DNA of 7,589 nucleotides from Thermoplasmata archaeon (GCA_021845325.1 JAKBRR010000071.1:1-7589), one strand, 5' to 3'; positions 1 to 6,530 are shown, numbered from the stretch's first letter. The notes: generated from the letters alone by a model not told the origin. Numbers and translations: made by a program.

Positions 1-139
1 CAATAAAGTCATTCCTCATAAAACATTAATTACTACATACATAATGGATTTTTTAGAATCCTGTATTTTCAATAAGAAATGATGTAAAAAATAATTATCT
101 GACAATCAGCATATAATTGCCATAACATTTTGAGCGAAG
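1..139. other. AT-rich non-coding left margin
   Basis: No convincing gene is seen here. Open frames on either strand are short and lack promoter or SD support. The stretch is very AT-rich and contains one imperfect inverted repeat (93-118): CTGA/TCAG around a 3-nt loop, and AATTAT/ATAATT outside it with a 3-nt bulge. It may be the upstream regulatory region of the DndC-like gene or the tail of something left of the window. Confidence 0.5.
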
Positions 140-147
140 TTTATTAG
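140..147 (+). promoter_or_regulatory. Putative TATA box of the DndC-like gene
   Basis: TTTATTAG, preceded by the partly purine-rich GCGAAG (possible BRE). Its centre lies about 25 bp before the ATG at 169, as expected for an archaeal leaderless or near-leaderless transcript. A second match, TTTATATA at 155-162, is too close to the ATG unless transcription starts inside the gene. Inferred from sequence and spacing only. Confidence 0.45.
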
Positions 148-168
148 GTATAAGTTTATATAGTACCG

Positions 169-1182
169 ATGGAAGTAAGTTTTCAAAATCCCGAACTAGG
201 TATTAACAGACTTCCTGAATTTCTCACTAATTCTTTTTCCGACAAGTTCACTGAAAGCATAAAAATTCTTGAACAACTTTACGTAAGAAATAAGCGTTGG
301 ATAATAACTTATTCTGGAGGTAAGGACAGCACTGCGCTTGTAGTATTATCACTCTATATGAAGAATATCCACCAAGACATTGATCTCAACATAACATACT
401 CCGACACAATGATGGAGATCCCCCAGATGTCTTCTGTTGCCTACAGATTTCTCACTGCAATTGAAAAGAGAGGCATAGCAAACGTAAAGATAGTGAAACC
501 AGATATTGAAGATACATACTGGGTTAGAATGATAGGCAGGGGGTACCCTCCTCCTGGACCGAGATTCAGGTGGTGCACCCCAAAAATCAAGATCAAGCCA
601 TCCAGAAAACTTCACGAAGATAGTGGGCTTTTCATTACTGGCCTGAGAATGGGAGAAAGCCAGCAGCGTGATATCCGGCTCAAGAGCTCCTGTCTGAATG
701 GAGGAGCAAATGAATGTGGCAGTGATGTCTGGATAAATCAGAAAGGTATAGACGTGGCAGCACCCATCATACACTGGAGTGCAACTGAGGTATGGTACTT
801 TCTTATGTTTCCTGCAAGAAAGGTTCTTCCAGAGGTACAGTACGTAGTGGATCTTTATGGCAACACTGCAATGAGGTTCGGTTGCTGGATGTGCACTGTT
901 GTCAAAAAGGACAAAACAATGATTGCCCTGGCGAAGTCTGGTGACGATAAGGTTCAGAAGCTGCTTGAGTTCAGGGAATGGATCCAAGAAGAGAAGCTGA
1001 AACCAAAAAATAGGTATCTCAGGAAGGATGGTAGGAAGGGGAGGCTCTCAAAAGGATTTAGACGGAATATCCTTGAAAAGCTCCTAGTTTTGCAGAAAGA
1101 AGTAGGTATTGAACTTATTACTGAATCAGAAGTAAGACTTTCAACAACACTTCTTAAATCAAGGAAATATGGAAAATACTGA
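169..1182 (+). CDS. DndC-like PAPS-reductase-family (PP-loop ATPase) protein
   Basis: A 337-residue soluble protein of the PAPS reductase/DndC family. These enzymes use a PP-loop to activate a substrate with ATP. DndC/SspD works with an iron-sulfur cluster in replacing a non-bridging oxygen of DNA phosphate by sulfur (phosphorothioation). Visible motifs are the PP-loop SGGKDST (49-55), DTYWVRMIGRGYP (115-127), RWCT with Cys136, further cysteines at 175 and 182, and RFGCWMCTVVKKDK (236-249) with Cys239 and Cys242, followed by LLEFREW. The last block is very typical of DndC and supplies likely Fe-S ligands. The protein is shorter than classical DndC (about 450-550 residues) and has a compressed segment before the second cysteine block. 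ATG 169 is the only ATG before the PP-loop. No dndA, dndB, dndD or dndE lies nearby, so the substrate may differ from canonical DndC. It ends 15 bp from the stop of the convergent ATPase gene. Confidence 0.88.
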   Translation: MEVSFQNPELGINRLPEFLTNSFSDKFTESIKILEQLYVRNKRWIITYSGGKDSTALVVLSLYMKNIHQDIDLNITYSDTMMEIPQMSSVAYRFLTAIEKRGIANVKIVKPDIEDTYWVRMIGRGYPPPGPRFRWCTPKIKIKPSRKLHEDSGLFITGLRMGESQQRDIRLKSSCLNGGANECGSDVWINQKGIDVAAPIIHWSATEVWYFLMFPARKVLPEVQYVVDLYGNTAMRFGCWMCTVVKKDKTMIALAKSGDDKVQKLLEFREWIQEEKLKPKNRYLRKDGRKGRLSKGFRRNILEKLLVLQKEVGIELITESEVRLSTTLLKSRKYGKY

Positions 1183-1197
1183 ATCTGCTGAATGACG

Positions 1198-2871
1198 TCA
1201 CAGTTCTTTGAACAGTTCATTAACTATCCTTCTGAACTCTTCTCTTAGCTCAACAAATTCCGGTTTACTAGATAGCATTTCATCCATAGTAATTATCAGT
1301 GAGACCGTCCTGGGATCATCAATACGCAAGTCAGAGATTGATACTTCGATCCTTTCCTCCCCTGTTTTAATGCCAAGAGAGGAGTATTCTCTAGTATTGT
1401 TTTCGTTCTCGTCTTCATCTGGTTCCTTGAACGCTACCTGTTTATCAGGCATTAATTGACTGAGTGTCTTACTGACTTCTTCCTCGATATTCTTTCTTTG
1501 TTCCTGTTCCTTTAGCTCTAACCTTCTTTCCCTTCTTGCATTGCTCGACTTTTTAGCCTTTTTAATTACTGAGTCTTTACTCTCTTGAATTATGTAACGA
1601 AGTTCTTCTTTAAGGACCTGATAGCCTGAATCAATTTCTATAAATCCTTCCCTGTCCAAATTAAGAGCTTCATCAAGGCCATCTCTGATGTAAAGTTCCC
1701 CTGAAAGCTGAGCCCTCAAGATTGGTTGCTCGCCATGTATCACTCTAAAGAAATTGTTATCGTACCTACCAACGCCTACGTACTTAACTCTAGGGTAAAA
1801 TCCCATTAGTTGCAATGGAGATATTCTGTGAGGTTGATGAATGACATAGCCTGTTGCCACCACAGATGTACCGTCGGCGGAATCCGGTAATGTCTTGTTA
1901 ATCGTTATAGGGGTAACCTTGAAATCTTGGTCAGAATCCAAATCCATTTCATCAATATCAGATGTCCTTAGTTTCGTGGATGGTAATCTGATAGGTTTCC
2001 TTAATTGAACCCCGTCAAAGTAAACTTTAAAGTTAAGAGATTTCAATTCACCTTTAATGTTCTCAATAACAGTTTTAGAGTCTTCGTCAAGATATTCCTC
2101 CTTAATTGGCCCATCATCAAAATACTCGACTGGGCAAATAAGTCCTAGTTCCCAGAGAAACTGCTCCCTCCCGCATAGATCTTCTACGCTTCTAACTCCG
2201 TCTTTGTCCATATTCGCAACAAATAAGTCCATTATCGTCCCATCATCTTCTTCAGAGTAAGTGTTACTTGGCCACTTGACATATTCCTTTCTATTCTTTG
2301 CTGTTCTTGATATTGCTTTATAGAAGTTGCTTTTCTTATCTATATCGTTTAGAGTAATCTCTGTGCCTACATCATTTGGACCTCTTTCTATTTCCTTATA
2401 TTTTATTGTACCAAATTTAAATTCTTCAAGAGTTTTTATTTGGTTCACATATTCAAAATAAGGGGCAAGATTAAGTTCCGCTTCCAATCCGTAGGTCTGG
2501 TCTTTTGGGAAAGTCCTCATAACAATGTTTTGACTGGCGTGGACAGCAGCAAGCATACCTATTCCGAACATACCTATTATTTTCCTTCCATAGGGAGCCT
2601 CCTGGTCCGGTTCCAATGCCTTTTGACTTGCGCCAACGTGCATAAAAGAAAACTCAAAACTATCTTTAGTCATTCCGTCTCCGTCGTCCTTTATTGAAAT
2701 ATTGTTATATTCAGGGTGATTGGTCTTAATCCGAACAGTTCTAGCACCGGCGTCATAGGAGTTGTTAACGAGTTCCTTGATTATTCCTCCAGGAGTTCTA
2801 TAAATTCCTCCACTGATGTGTTTGATGATTTTCAAAGCTACTTGAATATCGAATACTTCCCAATCTGCCAT
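1198..2871 (-). CDS. GHKL (Hsp90/MutL/MORC-like) ATPase
   Basis: A 557-residue cytoplasmic ATPase of the GHKL superfamily. All nucleotide-binding motifs are visible: N-box ELVNNSYDAGA (33-43; catalytic Glu33, Mg-binding Asn37), DDGDGM (62-67), GRKIIGMFGIGMLA (95-108) as the flexible ATP lid, and GTEITL at about 170. A transducer-like middle region follows. Then come a highly charged Lys/Arg/Glu coiled-coil (about 430-470), an acidic Asp/Glu/Asn linker, and a short conserved-looking tail. This layout fits the prokaryotic MutL/MORC-related ATPases described in restriction-modification neighbourhoods more than chaperone Hsp90 or histidine kinases. It is the last gene of a three-gene operon, with ATG 1 nt after the TAA of the preceding gene and a G-rich SD-like run about 8 nt upstream. 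Likely role is an ATP-gated clamp on nucleic acid (inference). No nuclease domain is recognisable within it. Confidence 0.88.
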   Translation of the reverse strand: MADWEVFDIQVALKIIKHISGGIYRTPGGIIKELVNNSYDAGARTVRIKTNHPEYNNISIKDDGDGMTKDSFEFSFMHVGASQKALEPDQEAPYGRKIIGMFGIGMLAAVHASQNIVMRTFPKDQTYGLEAELNLAPYFEYVNQIKTLEEFKFGTIKYKEIERGPNDVGTEITLNDIDKKSNFYKAISRTAKNRKEYVKWPSNTYSEEDDGTIMDLFVANMDKDGVRSVEDLCGREQFLWELGLICPVEYFDDGPIKEEYLDEDSKTVIENIKGELKSLNFKVYFDGVQLRKPIRLPSTKLRTSDIDEMDLDSDQDFKVTPITINKTLPDSADGTSVVATGYVIHQPHRISPLQLMGFYPRVKYVGVGRYDNNFFRVIHGEQPILRAQLSGELYIRDGLDEALNLDREGFIEIDSGYQVLKEELRYIIQESKDSVIKKAKKSSNARRERRLELKEQEQRKNIEEEVSKTLSQLMPDKQVAFKEPDEDENENNTREYSSLGIKTGEERIEVSISDLRIDDPRTVSLIITMDEMLSSKPEFVELREEFRRIVNELFKEL

Positions 2872-2872
2872 C

Positions 2873-3565
2873 TTATGGCCCCCCTACATTGTTTATAATT
2901 TCTCTTAGTGTGTCAAATTTTCTAATTGCCAGGGCAACATTGGCTTCAGTTGGTAGTTTGATTCTCGACGGGTTTCTCAGCGCATAATGCGCAGCTGTAT
3001 CCCCTAAATCAGCTATGAACTCAAATGCGTCTTCACTGTCCTTTAATTGAGTGGGATCGCAATTATTATGCTGAAGGTATTTTTTAAGACCATCTAAAGC
3101 ATCTGTGCCTGTAGTAACATCTTCTGGTTTATTATTTAGAGTCCTAATCCAAACGAATTGTTCAAGACACACTCTGATAACTATTGCTGCCCCCCTATGC
3201 CTATCATGAACGTGGGAGTCTTCAACTTCCTTCATTAAGTTTCCTAATTCTGCATCATCTCTATTATTTGAAGAAAGAAAACTAGCAATACTCTTGAACT
3301 TCGTAATGTTCTTAATGGAAATATTTCCTCCTTTGAGGAATAGGAATTTATTTGGTCGTCGGCACTTTTTATTTGGACAGTTTATCCATGCTTCAGAACT
3401 CCATTCAACATTGTAAGGTGGTTGGATATCCATTTCTGTTTGACAATGGATACATTTAACCTTTGGTTCGGCTGAGAGTTCATTTTTATTAGTAGCTTCT
3501 CTGATTTCAAATTCTTTTGAGCTGTTGATATTTACGCCAGAGGTTTCATCTAACAGTTTATTCAC
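2873..3565 (-). CDS. Zinc-ribbon plus DUF4145/HEPN-like protein
   Basis: A 230-residue protein. A zinc ribbon is formed by CxxC (38, 41) and CPNKKC (63, 68). The C-terminal half is helical and resembles DUF4145, a HEPN-like fold common in defence genes and often fused to restriction subunits. Key pieces are RGAAIVIRVCLEQFVW (124-139) and the second-helix signature ADLGDTAAHY (185-194), corresponding to the usual iRxxGNxaAH. The position where HEPN nucleases carry the Arg of RX4-6H is Ala or Ile here, so nuclease activity is doubtful and a binding or adaptor role is as likely. The start is GTG, whose last two bases lie in the TGA of the upstream gene (GTGA overlap), so translation is probably coupled. 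A strong SD-like AAGGGGTGA overlaps the GTG, so the exact start is slightly uncertain. The next gene starts 1 nt after its stop. Confidence 0.78.
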   Translation of the reverse strand: MNKLLDETSGVNINSSKEFEIREATNKNELSAEPKVKCIHCQTEMDIQPPYNVEWSSEAWINCPNKKCRRPNKFLFLKGGNISIKNITKFKSIASFLSSNNRDDAELGNLMKEVEDSHVHDRHRGAAIVIRVCLEQFVWIRTLNNKPEDVTTGTDALDGLKKYLQHNNCDPTQLKDSEDAFEFIADLGDTAAHYALRNPSRIKLPTEANVALAIRKFDTLREIINNVGGP

Positions 3566-4017
3566 CCCTTCAAAATCTCTTCAATTCTTTGCATGTTTTT
3601 ATCGATCCATTGATCGTATTCCCTTCGAGCTTCAGGTTTAATTTTGTCACCTTCCTCAAATATTCCATTCTTGTAAATCTTGGAAAAACTCCAAAGGAAC
3701 CAGTGCCAAATAATAAATCTATGTGGAACGTTCACTCCCTTCCATAGATCCCGTATTAACTTATATCTCTCATCATAAAGGAGGGCATCCAATTCTTCAT
3801 CCAGTTCCGTAAAGTCAGTTTCATGGTCGTCCTTGTTTCTCACCCCTTTAGAAACTTCTCGATCTTGTTTTTCCTTATTCTTCTTCTCATCTCCTGGGAT
3901 AGGGTTCCAGACTCCTGGTTTGTCTGTGCTAATTATATTTGGGCATCTATGCACCCTGGCCTCTTCATCAGATTCAAAAATTTTCCCGCAGCTTCTGCAT
4001 TTCCTTTCACTGTCCAT
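3562..4017 (-). CDS. C2HC zinc-finger protein, first main gene of the ATPase operon
   Basis: A 151-residue protein not recognised as a named family. The N-terminus is a single classical-looking finger, C7-x2-C10-x12-H23-x-C25 (a C2H2 variant ending in Cys), followed by a charged, low-complexity Lys/Glu/Asp linker (about 42-72). The C-terminal domain is helical with an unusually aromatic core (RFIIWHWFLW, about 101-110). The ATG has a strong SD (GGAGTGA, 5 nt spacing). The TGA overlaps the GTG of the DUF4145-like gene. A DNA- or RNA-recognition or adaptor subunit for the ATPase is a plausible inference, since finger, ribbon and GHKL clamp are coupled in one operon. No catalytic motif is visible. 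Confidence 0.8.
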   Translation of the reverse strand: MDSERKCRSCGKIFESDEEARVHRCPNIISTDKPGVWNPIPGDEKKNKEKQDREVSKGVRNKDDHETDFTELDEELDALLYDERYKLIRDLWKGVNVPHRFIIWHWFLWSFSKIYKNGIFEEGDKIKPEARREYDQWIDKNMQRIEEILKG

Positions 4018-4021
4018 AATT

Positions 4022-4096
4022 TCACTCCTTCACAATCTCCACAATACCCTTCAGCTTCCTTGCAACCAGACCCTCGTGTTCATAAAAACGGTTCAT
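4022..4096 (-). CDS. Possible 24-residue leader ORF of the zinc-finger/ATPase operon
   Basis: An ATG at 4096 opens a 24-codon frame (begins MNRFYEHEG, ends VEIVKE) whose TGA lies inside the SD of the zinc-finger gene. The stop is 4 nt before that gene's ATG. It starts about 12 nt after the transcription start predicted from the TATA box at 4131-4138, so it would be the first frame a ribosome meets. The composition is protein-like (charged amphipathic helix). It has no clear SD of its own. It could be a coupling leader peptide, a tiny subunit, or chance. Confidence 0.4.
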   Translation of the reverse strand: MNRFYEHEGLVARKLKGIVEIVKE

Positions 4097-4130
4097 CTTA
4101 ACGCTGCCAGATAGTTATACATCCAAACGC

Positions 4131-4138
4131 TTTATAAA
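4131..4138. promoter_or_regulatory. Palindromic TATA box, possible bidirectional promoter
   Basis: TTTATAAA reads the same on both strands. Leftward it predicts a transcription start near 4108, 12 nt before the leader ORF and about 90 nt before the zinc-finger gene. Rightward it would start transcription near 4160, ahead of the small gene at 4246. The leftward use is better supported because a complete operon follows directly. Confidence 0.5.
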
Positions 4139-4245
4139 TATTGTCACTAATGCATGCCAGCAATTGTCAGTGTACTTGCCAGGATGATGGCTGGGCAGTA
4201 TATGAAAGCTCTTTTCTCTCATTTTTCAAGGCATCCGCAAATCAT

Positions 4246-4476
4246 ATGGAATATGCAACTTTCACTGAATCCATGAGAGAACAGAAAACATTGGATTCAA
4301 TGACAGAGTTTGAGAAAGCTCTGAGAAAAGACGGATACAGGGCAGGTTGGAATGACCGTGCCGATCACGACAGAGAATTAATTGGAGATGCAGCAAGACA
4401 GAGCAGGGATTTTGAAGACATCATAAGCAACCTGAGGGAGAAATTCAGAAAAACGGAAGAGTCGATTCTGTTATGA
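4246..4476 (+). CDS. Small hydrophilic helical protein, unknown
   Basis: A 76-residue, charged, predicted all-helical protein with no family I recognise. The best-looking coding part is the C-terminal 58 residues (EFEKALRKDGYRAGWNDRA onward). The frame is open back to TTG 4141 and ATG 4150, but that N-terminal stretch (Cys-, Ser- and Phe-rich) does not look coding and lies at or before the expected transcription start. I prefer ATG 4246, with 4273 and 4300 as alternatives. A TATA-like GTATATGA at 4198-4205 would place a start near 4227. No good SD is visible. Its TGA overlaps the ATG of the next small gene (ATGA), suggesting a coupled pair of small accessory proteins of viral or plasmid type. 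Confidence 0.55.
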   Translation: MEYATFTESMREQKTLDSMTEFEKALRKDGYRAGWNDRADHDRELIGDAARQSRDFEDIISNLREKFRKTEESILL

Positions 4477-4637
4477 ATAAGTTCGATTTGGAATTCATGA
4501 ACGGATATATTAAAACGAGCTTAAGACTCGCAAGGAAAATAAAGAGGGCAAAATCCCTAGATGAAGCGATAAAGATAGCCTCCGAGATTGAGGATAAGGC
4601 CATGCAGAAATTGGATGAGACCATGGGAGACCTTTAA
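4473..4637 (+). CDS. 54-residue helical protein, unknown
   Basis: The ATG at 4473 overlaps the stop of the preceding gene by 4 nt (ATGA). The 54-residue product is strongly amphipathic: a Lys/Arg-rich first half (LRLARKIKRAK) and an acidic second half (EAIKIASEIEDKAMQKLDE), probably two helices or a coiled coil. Codon choice and residue pattern look genuinely coding. It could be a partner of the upstream 76-residue protein, in the manner of small two-gene cassettes, but no function is claimed. TAA at 4635-4637 is followed by about 50 bp of AT-rich spacer. Confidence 0.6.
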   Translation: MNKFDLEFMNGYIKTSLRLARKIKRAKSLDEAIKIASEIEDKAMQKLDETMGDL

Positions 4638-4687
4638 TAACTAAATAAGTAAATACTCTTGAGTCATTAAATGAGAGGCATGATTAA

Positions 4688-5143
4688 ATGTCAAAAATAA
4701 TGCAGTTTTGGCGCACTCAAGTTACTATTTTTATATTATTGACTTTTTTATCTGTCGGATTCATATTCTTTTCTTATAGTTATTTGAGTGCCATACCAAG
4801 AAATGGTATTCCTTTTGTTGCCACCATTTTTTCGACTTTGTTGGGATTAACTTTTACTGCTTTTGCTATTATAGGGGCATTTATGCCTAATATAGAGAAA
4901 GATTTCCTCTCCACGAGAACTTTCGAAAATTTCTTTGATACTTTCAAAGTAACTATGACATTAGAGTTAATATCTCTAACTTTATGCTTATTTTATTACG
5001 TAACATTCTCAGGTCCATATAGTTTTATCTTCATGGAGGTTTTAACCGGATCAAGCATCTTATCACTGGGTTTTATGGCATATTTGATTAACAAGACCTT
5101 TAAGGTTTTTAAAATTGCAAGAAGAGGCTTATTAAACCTTTGA
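4688..5143 (+). CDS. Four-helix membrane protein, unknown
   Basis: A 151-residue integral membrane protein with four predicted spans (about 11-33, 41-66, 87-107, 112-135). Basic residues at the N-terminus (K3, R9) and in the C-terminal tail (KTFKVFKIARR) place both ends inside. The second span contains STLLGLTFTAFAII, a pattern I associate with small four-helix proteins of accessory regions, but I cannot assign a family. The start ATG 4688 has only a weak SD (GAGAGG, about 9 nt upstream), and a TATA-like ACTAAATAAGTAAATAC precedes it. The gene is AT-rich and ends 4 bp from the stop of the convergent gene 5148-5987. An effector or pore role paired with that neighbour is conceivable but unproven. 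Confidence 0.7.
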   Translation: MSKIMQFWRTQVTIFILLTFLSVGFIFFSYSYLSAIPRNGIPFVATIFSTLLGLTFTAFAIIGAFMPNIEKDFLSTRTFENFFDTFKVTMTLELISLTLCLFYYVTFSGPYSFIFMEVLTGSSILSLGFMAYLINKTFKVFKIARRGLLNL

Positions 5144-5147
5144 AATC

Positions 5148-5987
5148 TTACTGTATATCTAAACTCGGTTGTCTCCTCTCTTCTAAAGCACGCATTTTGT
5201 TTATTGTAATCTGTTGGAGCAATAGTTCCGATAAAATGATACCATAAACCTCACGTCTTGATTTTTCAATCTCGTCGTATTGTAAAGCTTTTTTGTTATA
5301 ATATACGTATTTATTTCCAATGAGATCGAAATTACCCTCATCAGTATAAACTACCATTTTCTTGGCTTTGAGCTTTAATTTATTTGCAATTTCTTTGAGA
5401 AATCTGTACTTTTCATCTGTAAGTTGTTGACTCTTACTCAATGTTAATGTTTGAGAAAGATCTAATTCTCCCGATTCGGCTAGGCTCCAAATTGTTTCTC
5501 CGCTCAACCCCATTGATTCTAAATAGGTTTTATTGAGATCTTGAAATGCTAGGTGATATTTATTTATCAAACCACCATTTTTAATTATTTCTGTGATTAA
5601 GTCCCTGGATGGAAAGGGTTGGAGGGAAATATCTTCATTAAAAACTGAACATCTTTTCAATGCCTTTGAAATTACAATAGAAGAATTTTTTGTAAGTATG
5701 TTCAAAGATTCTGTGTTATATTCTGCAAGCAGCAAATCTTCTTGAACTAGCCATACAAAAAAAGCATTCATTTCTATAAACTCATCAATGCCTGTAATGT
5801 CTATTTTTTCCTTAAAATTCGTAGTTTCAAGCTTTTCTATATTATCTTTTTTTAATTTAACAAATCTTCCATTAACTTTTTGATCATCAAAAGAATCCAC
5901 AATCACGGAATATATATTAGTGGAACCCCTAAAATTCACTTCAATCTTGTTTTTTAAGACGTTACTTATGGATAGACATTGACTCAA
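5148..5987 (-). CDS. Unrecognised 279-residue protein
   Basis: A soluble, Lys- and Asn-rich protein with no signal peptide or membrane span and no family I can name. The N-terminal third reads as beta-strand-rich (KIEVNFRG, NIYSVIVDSF). The middle is mixed. The C-terminal 80 residues include a segment rich in Lys (NKLKLKAKKMVVYTDEG) and a long final helix (about 240-272). The start is TTG 5987. The nearby ATG at 5979 is out of frame, and no in-frame ATG occurs until well inside the protein. Sampled lines of this gene are only about 20-27% GC, far below the left and right parts of the window, suggesting separate acquisition. It could be the soluble partner of the convergent membrane protein. 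Confidence 0.68.
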   Translation of the reverse strand: MSQCLSISNVLKNKIEVNFRGSTNIYSVIVDSFDDQKVNGRFVKLKKDNIEKLETTNFKEKIDITGIDEFIEMNAFFVWLVQEDLLLAEYNTESLNILTKNSSIVISKALKRCSVFNEDISLQPFPSRDLITEIIKNGGLINKYHLAFQDLNKTYLESMGLSGETIWSLAESGELDLSQTLTLSKSQQLTDEKYRFLKEIANKLKLKAKKMVVYTDEGNFDLIGNKYVYYNKKALQYDEIEKSRREVYGIILSELLLQQITINKMRALEERRQPSLDIQ

Positions 5988-6032
5988 TGCCTTTGGATTT
6001 AGTTTCTTATTCCTTGGTAAAAATGAGAGAGG

Positions 6033-6043
6033 ATATAATATAA
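6033..6043 (-). promoter_or_regulatory. Putative TATA box for the 279-residue protein gene
   Basis: On the minus strand this reads TTATATTATAT. A start about 26 nt downstream (near 6012) would give a leader of about 25 nt before TTG 5987. The 87-bp gap to the upstream winged-helix gene is enough for an independent promoter. Confidence 0.45.
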
Positions 6044-6074
6044 GGCTCCTAGTTTTTTGTTCCGAGATAATGTA

Positions 6075-6479
6075 TCACCCCACAGCATGATCTTTTTTCC
6101 ACTTTTCAATGGCCTTTCTAACTGCCTCGTTAATGTATTCCTCAACTGATGCATGTGACTTGTCCTTATCAATTATTTTTTCTATCTCTTCCGTTAGGCC
6201 TTTTGGTAATGTAATTCTGTAGTCATCCAAACGAGACAGGTTTTCAGCGACAATTCTGCCCCTACTTGTTAGTGATATGCGGTTTACTTCATTCCCCCTT
6301 TCTATTCTTTTTTCTATTGTGATGAGCCCATCACTTTCCAGTTGTTCAAGCACTTTATCAAGTGTAGATAGTGTTTTTACAACCCTTTTTTGAATTGTAG
6401 TTTTATAAACCTCTCCTGCCGAATAAAGTTCTACAAGTATAGGAACCGAGTAATGTAGAGTCAGCGATTTGAATATCAA
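6075..6479 (-). CDS. Winged-helix / ribbon-helix-helix fusion regulator
   Basis: Probable DNA-binding transcription regulator of 134 residues. The N-terminal ~75 residues form an archaeal winged helix: LHYSVPILVELYSAG, then LSTLDKVLEQLESDGLI as recognition region, then the wing EKRIERGNEVNRISLTSRG. The last ~45 residues look like an RHH domain (YRITLPKGLTEEIEKI, then VEEYINEAVRKAIEKW), matching the pattern in the RHH proteins at 6750-6920 and 7044-7202. The frame opens at TTG 6494, but TTG 6479 fits better: it lies about 26 bp from the centre of the TATA box at 6501-6510, and the longer form adds an odd hydrophobic MLILW tip. ATG 6483 is out of frame. It may autoregulate or control the neighbouring divergent RHH-like gene (inference). 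Confidence 0.8.
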   Translation of the reverse strand: MIFKSLTLHYSVPILVELYSAGEVYKTTIQKRVVKTLSTLDKVLEQLESDGLITIEKRIERGNEVNRISLTSRGRIVAENLSRLDDYRITLPKGLTEEIEKIIDKDKSHASVEEYINEAVRKAIEKWKKDHAVG

Positions 6480-6500
6480 CCATAATATAAGCAATGAAAA

Positions 6501-6510
6501 TTAATAAATT
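6501..6510 (-). promoter_or_regulatory. Putative TATA box of the winged-helix/RHH gene
   Basis: Minus-strand AATTTATTAA. Its centre is about 26 bp from TTG 6479, predicting a leaderless transcript. It sits about 25 bp from the rightward TATA box at 6531-6540, so the two divergent promoters are close enough to be co-regulated. Confidence 0.5.
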
Positions 6511-6530
6511 ATTAGCTATTACAACAGAAC

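Noticed and set aside
1..19. Leftward gene starting at 19 and leaving the window
   Set aside because: Only six codons are visible and no convincing promoter is placed for it.
349..987. Long minus-strand open frame of 212 codons
   Set aside because: It is fully antisense to the clearly real DndC-like gene, has a Cys/His-rich composition typical of a shadow frame, and lacks a promoter or SD.
169..4017. Complete Dnd/Ssp phosphorothioation system
   Set aside because: Only a DndC-like protein is present. No DndA, DndB, DndD, DndE or known Pbe/SspE-type restriction partner is recognisable.
3823..4114. Rightward open frames across the zinc-finger gene start
   Set aside because: They are antisense to the zinc finger and leader ORF and have low-complexity Phe/Leu/Ser composition.
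4141..4245. N-terminal extension of the small gene to TTG 4141 or ATG 4150
   Set aside because: The stretch reads as Cys/Ser/Phe-rich non-coding sequence and lies at or before the predicted transcription start.
4688..5987. Kiwa (KwaA/KwaB) defence pair
   Set aside because: A four-helix membrane protein plus a ~280-residue protein recalls it, but the genes are convergent and I do not see the C-terminal pattern I expect of DUF4868/KwaB.
6403..6483. 26-residue frame from ATG 6483 (minus strand)
   Set aside because: It overlaps the winged-helix gene in another frame and stops early; the in-frame TTG 6479 explains the gene better.
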